Both the position numbers and the translations under genes were made by a program. From CAVVUF01 sp963751425 (lineage in GTDB: Bacteria > Chloroflexota > Anaerolineae > Anaerolineales > UBA4823): a stretch of 64,000 bases of DNA. Positions 42,138-52,400 of this stretch are shown one piece after another (the first letter of the stretch is position 1; each line of letters opens with the position of its first letter). The notes beneath the pieces were generated by a model, which saw only the letters and a program-made list of their open reading frames with translations, was not told the origin of the DNA and did no database searches. The DNA is taken from assembly GCA_963751425.1 (NCBI GenBank), contig CAVVUF010000004.1, positions 372,001 to 436,000 of the forward strand, read 5' to 3'.

Positions 42138-42611
42138 GAAACTAAATGCTTTTGTTCAAGGATTGGGCGACCGGAATGGCAGTGTTTCCGCGAATCCCTT
42201 GTGCATTTAGCTCAAAGAATTGATAAAACTGAAAGGCAAGTCTGGGTCACATTAGCATATAATTAAGAAGAGCAGTACAATCCCCAAAGGGACTTGCCCC
42301 CAATGTGTCTATAGTGATACGAACACGAAAAGACTTCGACCTTCTTGCGTAATTGGCGCTTAAGAGACTGAATTAGTATGTAGTAGCGATCCAGGCTATA
42401 TGTTTTTCTAGTAAGGTCGAGGTAGAATTAGAGTATATTCCAATAAGCAGCGCGATAATGGAATTTGGTAATGTCTTATCTGGCATCTTGGTAAAACCTC
42501 AGTAAATCTATCCCTTATGAAGTAGCCACGTAAAAATTGGCGGCGCATTAAAATAGCTTTAGAGTCTATTTTGGGGTAGAGCTTTTGAAAGCTGGTATAG
42601 GAAGGGTAATA
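42138..42611. other. AT-rich intergenic stretch
   Basis: About 470 bases between divergent genes. I see no convincing gene, RNA or repeat. It must hold the promoters for the minus-strand gene ending at 41666 and the plus-strand set starting at 42612, but no clear -35/-10 pair stands out. Confidence 0.4.
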
Positions 42612-43100
42612 ATGGATGAACATGAATGCGTTCAAGTTTTTCAAGGATTAACTAGAATTCTTGAAGAAAATGGCATGGAATGGGTTTCGCAGCAAGTTTC
42701 AGAGCAAATAAGAATTGGAAAAACCATTCAGCGCGAGATTGAAACTCTAAAAGAAGGCAAGGATGCACCTCTATTTTCTACAATTGATGATTATTCCAGC
42801 AAATTGATGAGAGGGCCAAAAGCTACATTCCCCGTTACAGTAGAATATCAACCTTATGAACAATTGGATTTACTTATCAATGCCATAAAGCAAGTAATAG
42901 TAGAAACCGCTGAAATGGAACAGCATCTGATTAGTTTTTTTGAACAACACGACAACGCCTCGAAAAAGATTTTATTCTATACTGACGAACCTGGCGGCGA
43001 GCCAAAATCTATAAGCAAGGATGAAATGCAAAGGAGATATCAGCATTCAAAAAAAATTAATGAATTAATTGAAACTCTGCGCATGGAAATCAGGAAATGA
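42612..43100 (+). CDS. Hypothetical helical protein, partner of nuclease-like gene
   Basis: 162 residues from ATG 42612 (MDEHECVQVFQGLTRILEEN); an ATG at 42585 is also possible. Charged and helical: EQIRIGKTIQREIETLKEGK, LINAIKQVIVETAEMEQHLI and QHSKKINELIETLRMEIRK. No catalytic motif is visible. It overlaps the next start by four bases (ATGA), so it is co-translated with the PD-(D/E)XK-like gene and could be its partner or regulator, possibly a two-gene toxin or defence pair. Function unknown. Confidence 0.6.
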   Translation: MDEHECVQVFQGLTRILEENGMEWVSQQVSEQIRIGKTIQREIETLKEGKDAPLFSTIDDYSSKLMRGPKATFPVTVEYQPYEQLDLLINAIKQVIVETAEMEQHLISFFEQHDNASKKILFYTDEPGGEPKSISKDEMQRRYQHSKKINELIETLRMEIRK

Positions 43101-43762
43101 CCATCTCTGATGATTTACTTAATCAAATTGCTAGCACTTTTGGCTCAGCCATTTCTTCTACCTTAACTACAGCATCAGATACATCTGATATTTTTGAAGC
43201 ATATGTATTTAGTCTTGTGCTAGAGGCCGCTCAAACCGAAGGCGCTACGATTACTTATCGTAATGTTGTTGGGTCTGCACCGATAGCCTTTGTATTTCGA
43301 ACCAGCCCCGGCTATATTTTCTCAACCAATCGAAATTACACACATGCGGTGATATCCTTTCCAAACAAAGTGCCGTTAGAAGCACATATTGGTGTAAGAG
43401 TTGTCGGAAAATCAGGTGTACTTCACGAATGTGATGTTGCAGTGATTGAACAAATTGAGGCAGAGATATGTAGGCAAAGGAGCGTTCCACCCCGTTCATC
43501 AAAGGTATTAATTGCTATTGAATGTAAGTTTTATTCAACACCGCTTCAACTCTCTCTGGCAAGAGCATTCATCGGATTAACTACTGACCTTTCAGTACCT
43601 AAACCAATTTTTGTTAGCAACAGTTCTTCAAACTCGCTAGAAAAATTATTGACAGGACGTGAACGTGAATGGGAACATAATGTTGTTCCATCGGCAACAG
43701 TCGAAGTGATGAGGTTGCGTCATAAGTTTCAAGATGCATTTAAAAAATACAAATCGCGTTAG
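43097..43762 (+). CDS. PD-(D/E)XK-like nuclease domain protein
   Basis: 221 residues. The central part has the signature of restriction-endonuclease folds: an Asp in GVLHECDVAVIEQIEAEICR, then a strand VLIAIECKFYSTPLQLSLAR giving the ExK half (ECK), the classical D...ExK arrangement at about 117-145. The N-terminal part (FEAYVFSLVLEAAQTEGATI) provides the usual first helix and Glu. The C-terminus (IGLTTDLSVPKPIFVSNSSS) is typical of DUF-type nucleases of this class. Co-translated with the preceding gene. Substrate (DNA or RNA) unknown. Confidence 0.7.
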   Translation: MTISDDLLNQIASTFGSAISSTLTTASDTSDIFEAYVFSLVLEAAQTEGATITYRNVVGSAPIAFVFRTSPGYIFSTNRNYTHAVISFPNKVPLEAHIGVRVVGKSGVLHECDVAVIEQIEAEICRQRSVPPRSSKVLIAIECKFYSTPLQLSLARAFIGLTTDLSVPKPIFVSNSSSNSLEKLLTGREREWEHNVVPSATVEVMRLRHKFQDAFKKYKSR

Positions 43763-43796
43763 TCAATGTTTATCAACAAACATGTGTTGACTAACG
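43757..43796 (+). promoter_or_regulatory. Long hairpin over the nuclease stop codon
   Basis: CGTTAGTCAA (43757-43766) pairs perfectly with TTGACTAACG (43787-43796), with an inner TGTTT/AAACA pairing. It overlaps the nuclease-gene stop and precedes the transporter gene; no T-run follows. It could be an RNA element or a boundary structure. It does not match the preQ1 riboswitch pattern that I know. Confidence 0.5.
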
Positions 43797-43859
43797 GAGA
43801 CACATGAATTAGTTTCAAAAGAAAAATTTCTTCCCATTGATTCTCAAGTGGATTTTTTT

Positions 43860-44564
43860 ATGAAAGCAGAAATAAACAATACTAATAGCAGAAACAATAT
43901 CTCAATCCCATTTTTAATTATTACTCTGTTATTTGTGACTTGTCTCATCTCAGCTAATATTATCGCGGTTAAACTAATAGATATATTTGGATTGATTCTG
44001 CCTGCTGCAATTGTGATATTTCCCGTTAGTTATATAGTCGGCGATATATTAACGGAGGTTTATGGTTACTCTCGAGCTAGGCAGGTTATATGGCTTGGTT
44101 TCTTGTGCAACTTAATAGTTGTTTTGGCGATAGTTATTGGAGGAATTCTTCCTCCCGCCAATTTTTGGGATGGCCAAAAAGCCTATGATAGAATTTTAGG
44201 TTATACAACACGGATTTTATTGGCATCATTTTTAGCCTATCTAATAGGAGAATTCGCAAATTCTGCAGTTTTAGCTAAAATGAAAGTCTTTACTAAAGGT
44301 CGGTGGCTCTGGACTAGAACTATTGGTTCAACCATAGTCGGGCAAGGGTTAAACTCATTAGTTTTTATTTCAGTGGCTTTTTGGGGTACTATTCCAACAG
44401 CTGGAATTTATTCAGCAATTATTACCCAGTGGTTGACGAAATCTGTATATGAAGCTATCATCACTCCTCTGACATATCTTGTAGTAAATTGGTTAAAAAG
44501 AATTGAAGGGGTGGATGTCTACGATAACAATACCAATTTAAATCCTATTGCATTCAAGGATTAA
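43860..44564 (+). CDS. yhhQ: Queuosine precursor transporter (YhhQ/QPTR family)
   Basis: 234 residues from ATG 43860 (a GTG 12 bases earlier is possible). Six membrane helices, with the family landmarks LLFVTCLISANIIAVKLIDI, YIVGDILTEVYGYSRARQVI, LPPANFWDGQKAYDRILGYT, ASFLAYLIGEFANSAVLAKM and RTIGSTIVGQGLNSLVFISV. The family imports preQ0, preQ1 or queuine. Its position just upstream of the TGT-like gene makes salvage of a 7-deazaguanine base for that enzyme the obvious role, especially as no preQ0 synthesis genes (FolE, QueD, QueE, QueC) lie in the window. It is separated from that gene by about 230 bases, so it may have its own promoter. Confidence 0.9.
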   Translation: MKAEINNTNSRNNISIPFLIITLLFVTCLISANIIAVKLIDIFGLILPAAIVIFPVSYIVGDILTEVYGYSRARQVIWLGFLCNLIVVLAIVIGGILPPANFWDGQKAYDRILGYTTRILLASFLAYLIGEFANSAVLAKMKVFTKGRWLWTRTIGSTIVGQGLNSLVFISVAFWGTIPTAGIYSAIITQWLTKSVYEAIITPLTYLVVNWLKRIEGVDVYDNNTNLNPIAFKD

Positions 44565-44795
44565 TGAGGTTTTTCTTCCTTCTTATCAAAATTAATAACT
44601 ACTCTATTGCCTTGCACTTCTTGTTTATTGGAGCTCTGATTGATGTATGAACCGGGCAGATTAAAACAGGAAAATATCAAACGTGCGAGTAAATAATGAG
44701 TTCCGAATACTATCAATCTCTTAGACGTCAAAAAAATCATAGAATGGTATTACTTGACCTAAGCACCTTCTTAACTTTTATGCGTTAATATATAT

Positions 44796-46677
44796 GTGGA
44801 TATCAATTTGGATTCATTATTTTTTTCCTCACATCAATTCAAATATGGTCGCACAGCAAACTTACATCTAGCGAAGCATTCTTTAACTACGCCCATTTTA
44901 TTTCCTGTTGTTTGCTTGATTACTGGTAGAACCCCGCGTGGTGGGGGAATATGGAAATATATACTACAAGCTGATATAAATAACGGATTGCTCCGACAAA
45001 ACTTACCACTAATGGCACAGGTGCTACATTTCCTAGACTTTGCATCTGTTGACAACAAAACTCTTCTAAAGTGGCGCGAAAAAGGGATAAAACAGTATTA
45101 CAACGATTTAGTTGAACCACCGCTAAATTATGATGCCCCATTATTTCTTGATTCAGGTGGGTTCAAATTACTTTGGAACGATACTATTGACCTTAGTGCT
45201 TTTGGACTATCTATCCATGATGGCTCTGGTCCGGAAACGATAATTAATTTACAAAGAGATTTTGGTGGGGACATAATTGCGTCACTTGATTATCCTTTAC
45301 CCCCTGGGCTTGAGGAACAAGAAATCAAACAAAGGATGAATGGAAGCTATGAAAATGCATTGACATCAGCTCGTATCTTGAGGGGGGGAAAGGAATATCA
45401 ACCTTTCTTCTTTGTCGCCACCCACGGTCATAACAGAGAAAGTATCGGCCAATATGTTAGAGCTCTATTTGATGAATCCAATAAAGATAATTTACTCGAT
45501 TATCCATTTGGTTTAGCTATTGGCTCATTAGTGCCTCTACGAGGTTCAAAAAAGATCAGTCAAATTATTGAACTTATTATAGGTGTTAAAGAAAATATTC
45601 CGTATGAATATTCAAATAAGATTCCTATCCACGTATTTGGAGTTGCTGGTAATTTAATTCCTGTCCTTACCTTTCTGGGTGTTGATAGCTTCAACTCAAG
45701 CACTTACGTCCAACAAGCCAGAAACTTAAGAATAATGGATCCAAATTCTCACCGTTATCGTGCAGTGTTGGAGCTTGATTTCGTGGAAATGCAACTGCAA
45801 AGTTTGTCAAAAGACAGACCTATTTTGTATACAGGAAGGACTTACATCGGATATTACAAATCGTACTAATAAAGATGGATTTTATAAAAGTAAGTACTAC
45901 AGCGATATTGCTTTACATAATTTGGAAATGGATTTCCGTGTTGTGGAAAATACCAAGCTTGCCATAAAGTCAAATTCGCTAAAAGAATTTTTTCTTGAAC
46001 ACGCACTTGAATATCCTGAATTATCACTGGTACCGCAAATAATAGCTCAGCATATTCCAAACATAGATTTCAATTTACCGCATTTTCATACCTTCCAACC
46101 CATTAAAAATAAACCAGCAAAACAAAATAAAACTATTTCATTAACATTCACACCGGAATCGTTTAACATTTTAGAGAATGGTTATTCAGCTCCAAAGGAT
46201 AAAAAAATACTTTTATTCATTCCTTGTTCCAGCGAAAAGCCGTACTCAAATTCTCGTTCTCATAGAGTTATTAGTTCGAAACTTAATAGGGAATTTGGAT
46301 TGAAGGCATCGTGGGTGCACAAAGTCACACTTTCTGGTCTCTATGGCCCTGTACCAGAGGAATATGAACGAGAAAGCCCTATTATGAATTATGATTTTCG
46401 CCTTGAAAGTTATAATGAAAATCAGATTTTGCTCATATCATCCCGACTTGTGGCATTTCTGGAAATGTGGGGCAATAATTACAAAGCGGTCTTAAGCTAC
46501 GCAACAAGCAAGCCATATAGGATGGTATTTCAAAAAGCAGCAAAGGTTCTCCCATTTCTTAAAGTATTACCAGAAAAGCCATCTTCACAATCTATGACAA
46601 TGTTCTATAAAAAAGAGTATCTGACTGAACTGACCAAAATTATCGGTGAGTTGTTGATTTCTGGAAATATAGAATAA
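44796..46677 (+). CDS. dpdA: DpdA/TGT-like 7-deazaguanine transglycosylase fused to a DUF5591 (ArcS-like) domain (one frameshift)
   Basis: About 627 codons from GTG 44796, with the frame changing near 45770-45795. The TGT barrel shows APLFLDSGGFKLLW (Asp about 119, TGT DSGG motif), YPFGLAIGSLVPLRG (base-binding) and FLGVDSFNSSTYVQQARN (nucleophile Asp about 297). In the second frame come KCNCKVC (CxCxxC zinc site) and YYSDIALHNL (TGT-type zinc His). The C-terminal part is DUF5591-like: LLFIPCSSEKPYSNSRSH and VTLSGLYGPVPEEYE, as in archaeosine synthase. The gene is followed with overlap by a phosphatase-helicase cassette. The defence-like context suggests DNA rather than tRNA as target, as in Dpd systems. 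The alternative is a tRNA-archaeosine-type enzyme. Confidence 0.75.
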
Positions 46678-49170
46678 TGAGCCTTGTAAATACCCTTCAC
46701 TGTTTTCTTTTCCTTGGAAACGTATGTTATGGATACCAAATTAAAAAAATTAAGGTAGAGCAATTCAATCCCAATATTAATTGTGAAAATCTTCTTGATA
46801 AAGCTTTGGGTAGTGAATTCATTGTAATTCAAGTTCCATTGGCTGATTACATCCCCTTTTTGGATTTTATACACGATCGCAAATCCTTTGATCTATCTCT
46901 CTTGCAAAATTTACGACTAGCCGAGCATTTAATATCCCTATTCGAGTTCTCGTATACTCCGACAACTCCTAAGAATATCCCTCTCAGAATTGACATATTA
47001 GTGAGCAAGATTCGAGAGCAACCAGAACTCTTTTTATGCAACTACTTGAGGAAGGTTACGGAATGGTTCGGTTTATCACCCGTTCCTGGTTTTTCTATGG
47101 CCTGGAAAGAATATTTACGAAACAACCAAGATGACGTAACATTACCTGATCCAATTCAAAAACTTCTCAAAAAAGGAGTAATTAGAATATCGAATGGACT
47201 GATCAATTTGCCCGCGTTCTTAATAGTTGGTCTAATAATTGTCAGCACCACACCGAACTGGGACGAAGTCTCAAAAATCTTCCACACTTTACGGCATAAT
47301 CTTCTACGAGCTTCTTCTAAAAAAAATTTATTTGAGCAACGCTTTCAAGAGATTACCAATTATCTAGAAAATCCCGATACAAGTTTTGAAAGTAAGGAGT
47401 TAGAAAAAAAGCTTGCGAGAGGTGAATTAGTTGATATCAATAAAATTGATTTCATTGGGGAAAATAATCAACTAGTAATTGATGGGATATTATCTGCATT
47501 GCACAAACTCTATGAAGATGATCAAACTCGCTATCGACAGGTATTTGGTCAAATTCAATCTTTACTTTGGGACAAGATAATTAAGGCTCATCGAGAAATC
47601 ACGGCTATCGAGAATACCCTACCGTCTGATCGTTCATTGACGATAGACTTATCAGATTGGTTATCTTCTTGTCGTGAAGTCAGTGCAATCCTCAATTTAC
47701 TTTCCGACGCTTACGTAATTCTATCTGGATTTGAGGAGACTTTAGGCGTAGATAGGTATCTTGGATCCAAAGTCATTTCACCAGATTTAGACAGCATCCA
47801 TAATAGGATTCGAGTAATAGGGGGCAGGATCCAAAATCTATTAAGTAACGCCAGTGGTATATTTTTACGTCAATGGAATTTTTCGCAAATCACTCCGATA
47901 TTATTGAATTTATTGGGTGTCTCCAGAATACCAACTCCCTTAACCTCGTATTTTCCACAAGATCAAGAAAATGTAATATTCATCCTTGTTGACGGTTTAG
48001 GTTTCACACAATTTCGTTGGTTGCTAAAGACAATTGCACAACACACAATCAGCCCACTCGCTACTAATATTTTTTGGTGGTTGGATCAACAAAAGGCATT
48101 CAACGACAATTACATTCTTGCATCAAACCTTATCAGCGTGACAGGTGGTTGTTTGCCAACAATATACACGGGTTCGCTACCTAGAAGAACAGGGATATTT
48201 GGATCTCATTCTTAGATAGAAGGCAATCCTTTAAATATTTTGAAGGGTCAGGTAATAGGTAATAATAGCTCATCCTTATCACCCAAGGAAATTTCCAATA
48301 TTTTCTATCGGAATACAAACCAGTTTATTCCATCGATATGTGATATTGCTTTACAGAATGGAATACATTCAACCGTAATTCACGGCGGAGTGGGAAATTT
48401 CACACCTTTCATGAAAATATACTTATGGAAAACATTTCCAAAAAGTAGATAAGTTTTATAATGTTGTCCAAGCAGATAGGATTTTTTCCCAGACAGTACA
48501 AGTAATGAAAGGACTTGATTGGCATTCTTTTCAAAAAAGTTTATTTTTACTTTATTATCCGTCTGTCGACAGTTCGGGACATCCCTGTGGACCTTATACC
48601 CAATTCCAATCAACCGAACTATCCAAATTAAACTTCCTCTTTACACATTTTTTAATTGAATTGGTTGAAAATTTCAAAAACTTATTTAACGGAAAAACAG
48701 CTATTGTTATTTCCGCTGATCACGGAATGTATGAAAGTAGTTCTAGAGTTATCAGTGATCAAATCATTCGACAAGCGTCCAGTGGACTTTTATCAAATGA
48801 CGTGAAAATAGTTTATGAAAATCGTGCTTGTTACATCTATGGTATAAAAACTGTCGATTTAGATTTAGTACGAACGAAGTTAGCGGATTTCTTTGCAACT
48901 AATAATATCCCAATAGCTGTATATACAAAGCAAGATGGAATAGTAAATGATCTATTATATGATCCAAACTCACCGTATTCAAATCATTTCCCAGATATAC
49001 TCCTTCAGTTTTACGGCACAGGAATATTCTTTCACAAAGAAAATCTCGAGTCCCATCAGTTCCTTTATGGGGCGCATGGCGGTTGTAGTATAGATGAGAT
49101 TTTTATACCCCTTATATATTTACCCTTAACAAACGAGCTTGCAGAGAATTTAACTCGTTTCTATAAGTAA
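46677..49170 (+). CDS. PglZ-like/type I phosphodiesterase alkaline-phosphatase-superfamily protein (stop and frameshift inside)
   Basis: About 831 codons: ATG overlaps the previous stop (TAATG). The C-terminal third is an alkaline-phosphatase-superfamily domain: NVIFILVDGLGFTQFRW (metal Asp), VTGGCLPTIYTGSLPRRTGI (nucleophile Thr region), IVISADHGMYESSS (metal Asp-His) and GAHGGCSIDEIFIPL (metal His). The N-terminal ~400 residues are helical and unrecognised, as in PglZ of BREX systems. A single in-frame TAG occurs at 48213-48215, and an extra A in an AAAAA run near 48450 shifts the frame before KVDKFYNVVQADRIFSQTVQ. The residues around both breaks are contiguous, so the gene may well be intact. 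Role: candidate effector or regulator of the modification system. Confidence 0.7.
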
Positions 49171-49183
49171 AAAGGAAAATGAT

Positions 49184-49423
49184 ATGCCAAAGGTTTTCTT
49201 TTCAATTACATCGCTCGAAATCGATAAATTGAATTCAATCGACGAAATTGAAGTCTCTTGTGGTACTGTTCAAGAAATTCTTGAACAGTTAAATTCTAAA
49301 TTCCCAGGTATTAAGCCTTTTATTGTAGATGAAAATGGAAAAATAAGATCTAGAGCGATAATCACCAAAAATGTTATACCAGAAAATAGTCTATTATTTA
49401 TGGAGAAGGAACAATCATCGTAA
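49184..49423 (+). CDS. Small MoaD/ThiS-like beta-grasp protein without C-terminal Gly-Gly
   Basis: 79 residues, 13 bases after the phosphatase gene. The pattern FFSITSLEIDKLNSIDEIEV, SCGTVQEILEQLNSKFPGIK, PFIVDENGKIRSRAIITKNV, IPENSLLFM resembles the ubiquitin-like beta-grasp fold of MoaD/ThiS/Urm1 sulfur carriers (TVqEvl..L....pg, vdenG.ir..v.i). The C-terminus ends MEKEQSS and lacks the diglycine required for adenylation, so a sulfur-carrier role is doubtful unless the end is shifted. It could be a stabilising subunit in the operon. Function unknown. Confidence 0.55.
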   Translation: MPKVFFSITSLEIDKLNSIDEIEVSCGTVQEILEQLNSKFPGIKPFIVDENGKIRSRAIITKNVIPENSLLFMEKEQSS

Positions 49424-52400
49424 TAAATAATCTAAGTGAAATAATCGGAAATCAGGAAAATCTTCTAATATCAATTTTCGACTCTGATTATTTTGGTAAT
49501 TTACTCGATAACACACTAACCCCAACACAAGACCGATTAATTTACCTTAATGAGGACGGGAAACAAAATACTCAACCTTACAGGGGATATGTTTTACCAA
49601 AGCCAGAATATCAGGTTATCCGCTAACGAGTCAGAGAATTTGTGAGTAGTGATGTTGAAATCAGTCATCTAATGTTTGATTTATCAGACGACGATTTCTT
49701 TATGAAGATTGATTTTCGAACCGGTGATACTACTTTATAGGGTTTTACGCCGTGAGCAATTTGGGACAATCTCTTCTCCGCTTGTTCGTGCAATATATGA
49801 ACTGCTCACCGATCCATCGGAAGTTGAAAATCCCGAAATAAAGTTGCGTTTATTCCAAGAAGATGCCTTGTTCTTTATGTTAGCGAAACTATGGAAGCCA
49901 GAAAGTGTACCAGAGAAAGCTTTGCTTCTTTCTGTACCTACAGGTGGAAAAAAGACAGAAGCTTTTGTCTTTCCATTAGTCAGCCATCTATTAGCTACAA
50001 AAGCCTCTTCCATGAAATTAGGCGAGAGTGTTTCTAATAGCGTGAAGGCACTTATCCTATATCCTACTAAAGCGTTAGCAAACGATCAGGCAAAGCGTTT
50101 AGCTGAAATAATCCAAAAGCTTAAATGCATCAATTGATACACAGAACTTACCGAGTGAACTAAATATTTCTATTGGAATATTTACTGGTGACACATTAAC
50201 ATAATAGAGCAGATTTGAGAAGCATCCTTTGGGCAATTTCCTCTCCCTATTCCAGATTGGTCCAGTTTGTGATCAATCGGATTTTGATCTAGATGGAATA
50301 ACGATTAATGGCAAAGAAGTAACTGTTCAAACTTGCAAACCTTGTGGTCATAGAATGACATATGCTCGAGTAACACGCTCGGATATTTTTGCGGCTCCTC
50401 CAGATATCCTAATCACAAACCCTGATACCCTCAATTATCATATCCAATTACCAGGTCGGCAGTCTATCCTTACTCCAAGATGTTCAGATTATTGTATTTC
50501 GATGAAGTGCACGAATACAATGGGATTTTCGGGTGTAATGTTGCTCATTTACTTCGTCGCGTTAGAGGCATGTAGAATGGGGAAACCACCATTTTACGTC
50601 GGGCTCAGTGCCACTATCGGCAACGCTTCAAAATCTTGCTGCCTTATTATTCAACATCTCCGAAAGATGAAGTTTTATATATCAGAGATACAGACATCAC
50701 GAAATTACTATACAAGTAGAACAAAGTAGCGACGGATGAGGTATCACTATTTGCTCATCCCTAATATGTATGATCCTGTTAAATGGCTTCAGTTCCTATC
50801 CAATGACGTCTACAATCAATGTCGTTAGTGCTTTAGGTCACGCTATTCGACGATCCTCAATTTAGAAAGTTCTTGCTGTTCTGCTAATTTTAAAGCAGAT
50901 CATGATAAATTGTCTTTCCAAATTCCTGAAAACGAAAGAGATTATGTGAGAATTTATCAGGAAAATATTCGACCAATCATTAGGGAGGCTAAACAGCAGA
51001 ATTCTCATCCTTCTCTGAACAAATCCGATCAAGCAGTTGTTCGTCCAAGTGGCTCGCTGGTATGAGTGGGAACTGGGAAATACAAATACATATCCTCGTG
51101 ATTTAACTGTTGGATGGCATCGCGGTGCCTTAGAGATGGAAGAGCGCGTTAGGGCTGTAAACCGTTTTGCATCTCTAAATAAAATTTTTACGGGTGATGA
51201 TGCACAAGGATTTGAATTGCCTACTGATGTTATGGTTGCCACAAAAAACTCTTGAACTAGGGATTGATATAGGAAATGTCACCGTTGTTCTGAATTCCAG
51301 TTCCCCGTTCTCTAACAATGAATATGTACAACGAATAGGTCGAGGAGGACGACGAAAGGATAGTCTGGCGATTACGATGATTAATCCTAACAATGCGATT
51401 GATGCATATTTACGCGAACATTTTGGGGAGTTTGTAGCTCCTACTCTCTTTGAAGATGCACCTATTATTGCATCAAATGAAATTATCATGAAGGATCATA
51501 TTCTTGCACGCATTCTTGATTATCTATCCCGGACCACCATTAAAGGATATCAAATAACAGTTGGAGATTGGTTGGATCATACACTTATTGATGGAGGCAA
51601 GGAAGTAGATGTCAGGGGTAATCCAAAACGTTACGCTGAACTTCTTTTCAATCAAATATTCCCAGAAGAGACTTATGGCTCTTTTACTCAATGGTTCGAT
51701 ATCGAGGCATCTGTTATTGATGTTTCTATAAGTCAGAAAATTGATAAATATAGAATAAATTCAAATTGGATTATAGAGATTCTTATTGAGGCTTGCGAAA
51801 CATTCAAACATAAAACGGATAAAGAAACAAAAAATGCATGGGATAGGAATTTATCACTGACAGGCTTTGATGCGGTTTTCCCTGAATTAAAACCCTCATT
51901 ACGAGGCAGTGGTAAAAGTGTTGGACTTTATCTTAAGAAAAGAGAGATGGACGAATGGAAAGATGATATATCTCGTGATCGTGCAATTTACCAGAACCCA
52001 CCCGGATCTTACCAAAGTCAAGGTCGAAATCTGTTTGTTATTGGATCTATTCTTAAAGAAGATCAGGATATACAAGAAGATATAATCGAATTATTAGTCA
52101 ATTATCCCACAGCCTATCAATTTTTTTCCACTCGTTTCCCGACTTCAACGCTACAAAATCTTCCTTCCCGAGCGTATAAATGGCGGTTTGTTACTCCATC
52201 TCAACTTAGTGTCCGACATTTTCCAGCCAGATATATTTGTTCGAATCCTAGATGCGGCCTTACTTATACATCAGGTGAAGTGACTGATAATCTACGTTGT
52301 ATTGATAAGTCATGCAATAGGCCTCTTCAACAAATAACGAGGATATATCGCTGCCCGCAATGTAATGCAATAACAGAACCACCTATTCCAAAGATTTGTA

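Noticed and set aside
49709..50729. Several independent small genes in place of the helicase N-terminus
   Set aside because: The pieces carry helicase motifs I, Ia, II and III in the correct order, so they belong to one disrupted gene continuing into the clean frame from 51194.
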